From Pedobacter sp. BS3 (GTDB lineage Bacteria; Bacteroidota; Bacteroidia; Sphingobacteriales; Sphingobacteriaceae): 64,000 nt of DNA. This document shows positions 62,506-64,000 of the stretch, piece after piece (position 1 is the first letter of the stretch; the number at the start of each line of letters is the position of its first letter). The DNA lies in the NCBI RefSeq assembly GCF_008274585.1, contig NZ_VTRT01000003.1, forward strand, positions 248,001 to 312,000, written 5' to 3'. The position numbers and the translations under genes are program-made. Under the pieces are notes generated by a model, which saw only the letters and a program-made list of their open reading frames with translations, did not search any database and had not been told where the DNA came from.

Positions 62506-64000
62506 TTATTCTACCTGCCACCAAACCTTAGCTTTAAGATCATCGCCGCCCATTCTCGCCGCAGCTTCCTGGTAATTACTCCGGTTTAACGATTGTACCG
62601 TTACGGGGTAATAAAGCCGTGTTGGCATGATGCCATCATTCTTAACTCCGGGCCCTATTGGCAAAGTGGGTCGTTTTGTACGCCTGTATTCAAACCATTG
62701 CTGAAAATCTGTAAAGAAGAGCGTGAAATACTTTTGGGTCATGATCTGCTCCATTTTCTGATCTTCCGTACCGGTTACAGGCCACATAATCTCGCCCGTA
62801 GTCAGATAGTTTGCCGGCATGATTAGTCCCCAATGTTCAATTCCGGCCTGTACGCCTGCATTATAATAGGTTTTGGGGTCGCCCGGAATATATCCTTTTA
62901 GGGCAGCCTCTGCCAGGATAAACTGCAACTCAGCATAATTCATGATATTGCCTAAAAGCGGTTCTAATTTTAAGGCGGAGACATACGTTGAACCACGGGC
63001 AGGAATATTTCCATCTGCATATCCGCTTTGTATCCCTTTATATTCATTATCTACCTTTGTGGCCCATAACGGTAAACGGGGATCGCCGGTTTCACTTAAC
63101 GTATTGATGAAAAATTCGCTCAGGGAACCGGTTCCGCTAAAATCTACATCGCGATAGCCTGCAAAGGGCGAACGTAACGGAAAATCTTCACCGGTTAAAC
63201 GTAATATCGCCGATTCGGCATTGCTGGTAAAAATTGGATATGTTGTTGGCGATGCAACTATCTCACCAATTTTTTGAACGGCCGTTTTTCCATCTATAAC
63301 AGCTTCTGTTCTGGCCGATACCCGCATTAACAGGCGGAGATAAAGCGAATTGCCGAATTTACGCCAGCGATCCAGCTCAATGACATTGGTTGCCGAGCTG
63401 CCATAAAGTGCGTCGAGGCTTTTTTGATTGTCTGTAAGAAGCTGAGCTGTTACCAGACCGGTAAGCAAGGTATTCGCTTCTTCCAGCTTTCTGAAAATAT
63501 CTTTGTAGATATCTTCTTGTTTATCAAAAACCGGTGTAAACCGATTTTCCTTTCCTTTATTTGCCTGCGAATAAGGAACATCTCCCCAGGTATCGGTTAT
63601 CAGGGAGCTGGCCCATGCATCCAAAATATTGGCAATAGCCATATACGGCTCACTCTGACCGGTAACAGCGCTATGGCTGGCGACCGCCAAATTGTACATA
63701 TCCAGAAAGTTTGTTTTTTCCAGGTACCAGGCATTCCATATCGGATCTGACAAATTGGGCCTGATAATATACTTGTGAATTTCTACCTGCTCGTTTAAGG
63801 GAACAAATACCTGCGTCAGCTGATTATTGATCTGCCAGCTCTTGGCAACGTTCGTCTGTACCATAGCGTATAAAGCAGGATTAAGCAAACGCTCAGGAGC
63901 GGCAACGCTTACTGCATTCGGGTTTTCGTTTAATTGCTGATAGTTTTTTGTGCAGGAAAAGAGAAGCAACAACACCGAAGATCCTGTTAAAAGCAATATT
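62506..64000 (-). CDS. susD: SusD/RagB family lipoprotein (partial at window end)
   Basis: At least 496 residues of a SusD-like protein of the SusD_2 type. The frame is open to base 64000; the first in-window start candidate is a TTG at 63996, so the true start is just outside. The visible leader ILLLTGSSVLLLLFSC carries the lipobox. Mature sequence: KNYQQLNENPNAVSVA, YMAIANILDAWASSLITDTWGDVPYSQANKG, WRKFGNSLYLRLLMRVS and YFTLFFTDFQQWFEYRRTKRPTLPIGPG. A SusC gene is expected upstream beyond the window. Confidence 0.92.
   Translation of the reverse strand, partial: ILLLTGSSVLLLLFSCTKNYQQLNENPNAVSVAAPERLLNPALYAMVQTNVAKSWQINNQLTQVFVPLNEQVEIHKYIIRPNLSDPIWNAWYLEKTNFLDMYNLAVASHSAVTGQSEPYMAIANILDAWASSLITDTWGDVPYSQANKGKENRFTPVFDKQEDIYKDIFRKLEEANTLLTGLVTAQLLTDNQKSLDALYGSSATNVIELDRWRKFGNSLYLRLLMRVSARTEAVIDGKTAVQKIGEIVASPTTYPIFTSNAESAILRLTGEDFPLRSPFAGYRDVDFSGTGSLSEFFINTLSETGDPRLPLWATKVDNEYKGIQSGYADGNIPARGSTYVSALKLEPLLGNIMNYAELQFILAEAALKGYIPGDPKTYYNAGVQAGIEHWGLIMPANYLTTGEIMWPVTGTEDQKMEQIMTQKYFTLFFTDFQQWFEYRRTKRPTLPIGPGVKNDGIMPTRLYYPVTVQSLNRSNYQEAAARMGGDDLKAKVWWQVE

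Overview
The window reads as a chromosomal piece of a Bacteroidota bacterium, most likely a Sphingobacteriaceae member near Mucilaginibacter or Pedobacter. The reasons are SusC/SusD pairs, DUF4249/DUF5689/DUF3822/DUF4142 proteins, a type IX secretion (T9SS) sorting tail, BACON domains, TAnnTTTG-type -7 boxes, few Shine-Dalgarno sites, and intergenic DNA full of short palindromes. No rRNA, tRNA, CRISPR array or intact transposase gene was found.

Bases 1-29,300 are mainly housekeeping. They hold the 3' end of purA, pabB, a TonB-dependent receptor with a DUF4249 lipoprotein, a ppk1-ppx polyphosphate pair, yajQ, rnhA, pterin dehydratase, small lipoproteins, a cold-shock gene, a peroxiredoxin and DUF72. 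The translation operon thrS-infC-rpmI-rplT follows, then a LutA-like protein, an MFS carrier, a RecD-like helicase, DUF3822-rsmD, a 2-oxoacid dehydrogenase E2, cinA and two AT-rich orphan genes. Gaps contain inverted-repeat elements, REP-like hairpin clusters and a 158-bp duplication that copied the start of the DUF4142 gene.

Bases 29,300-37,000 carry envelope genes (lptD, an amidase, an MlaD protein) and then fbp, a small phosphoesterase, trmN6 and a VOC protein.

Bases 37,195-56,911 form the most interesting block. On the minus strand lie SusC, SusD, a lipoprotein calcineurin-type phosphoesterase, a LacI regulator, a sialate O-acetylesterase-like SGNH protein, a glycerophosphodiesterase, a CUT2-type ABC sugar importer, a mannitol/polyol dehydrogenase and a fructokinase-like PfkB kinase. 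Divergent from susC are two lipoproteins (BACON and FN3) that share a C-terminal module. Two copies of a CG-centred LacI-type palindrome sit in the susC promoter. No glycoside hydrolase is present, so I infer a locus for a phosphodiester- and polyol-containing substrate rather than an ordinary polysaccharide. This is a hypothesis.

Bases 57,072-64,000 hold a second SusD-type cluster on the minus strand: SusD (cut by the window end), a DUF5689 lipoprotein, a T9SS-secreted protein, a small secreted beta-sandwich protein, and an endonuclease/exonuclease/phosphatase gene broken by an internal deletion. The proteins of this cluster share repeated modules.
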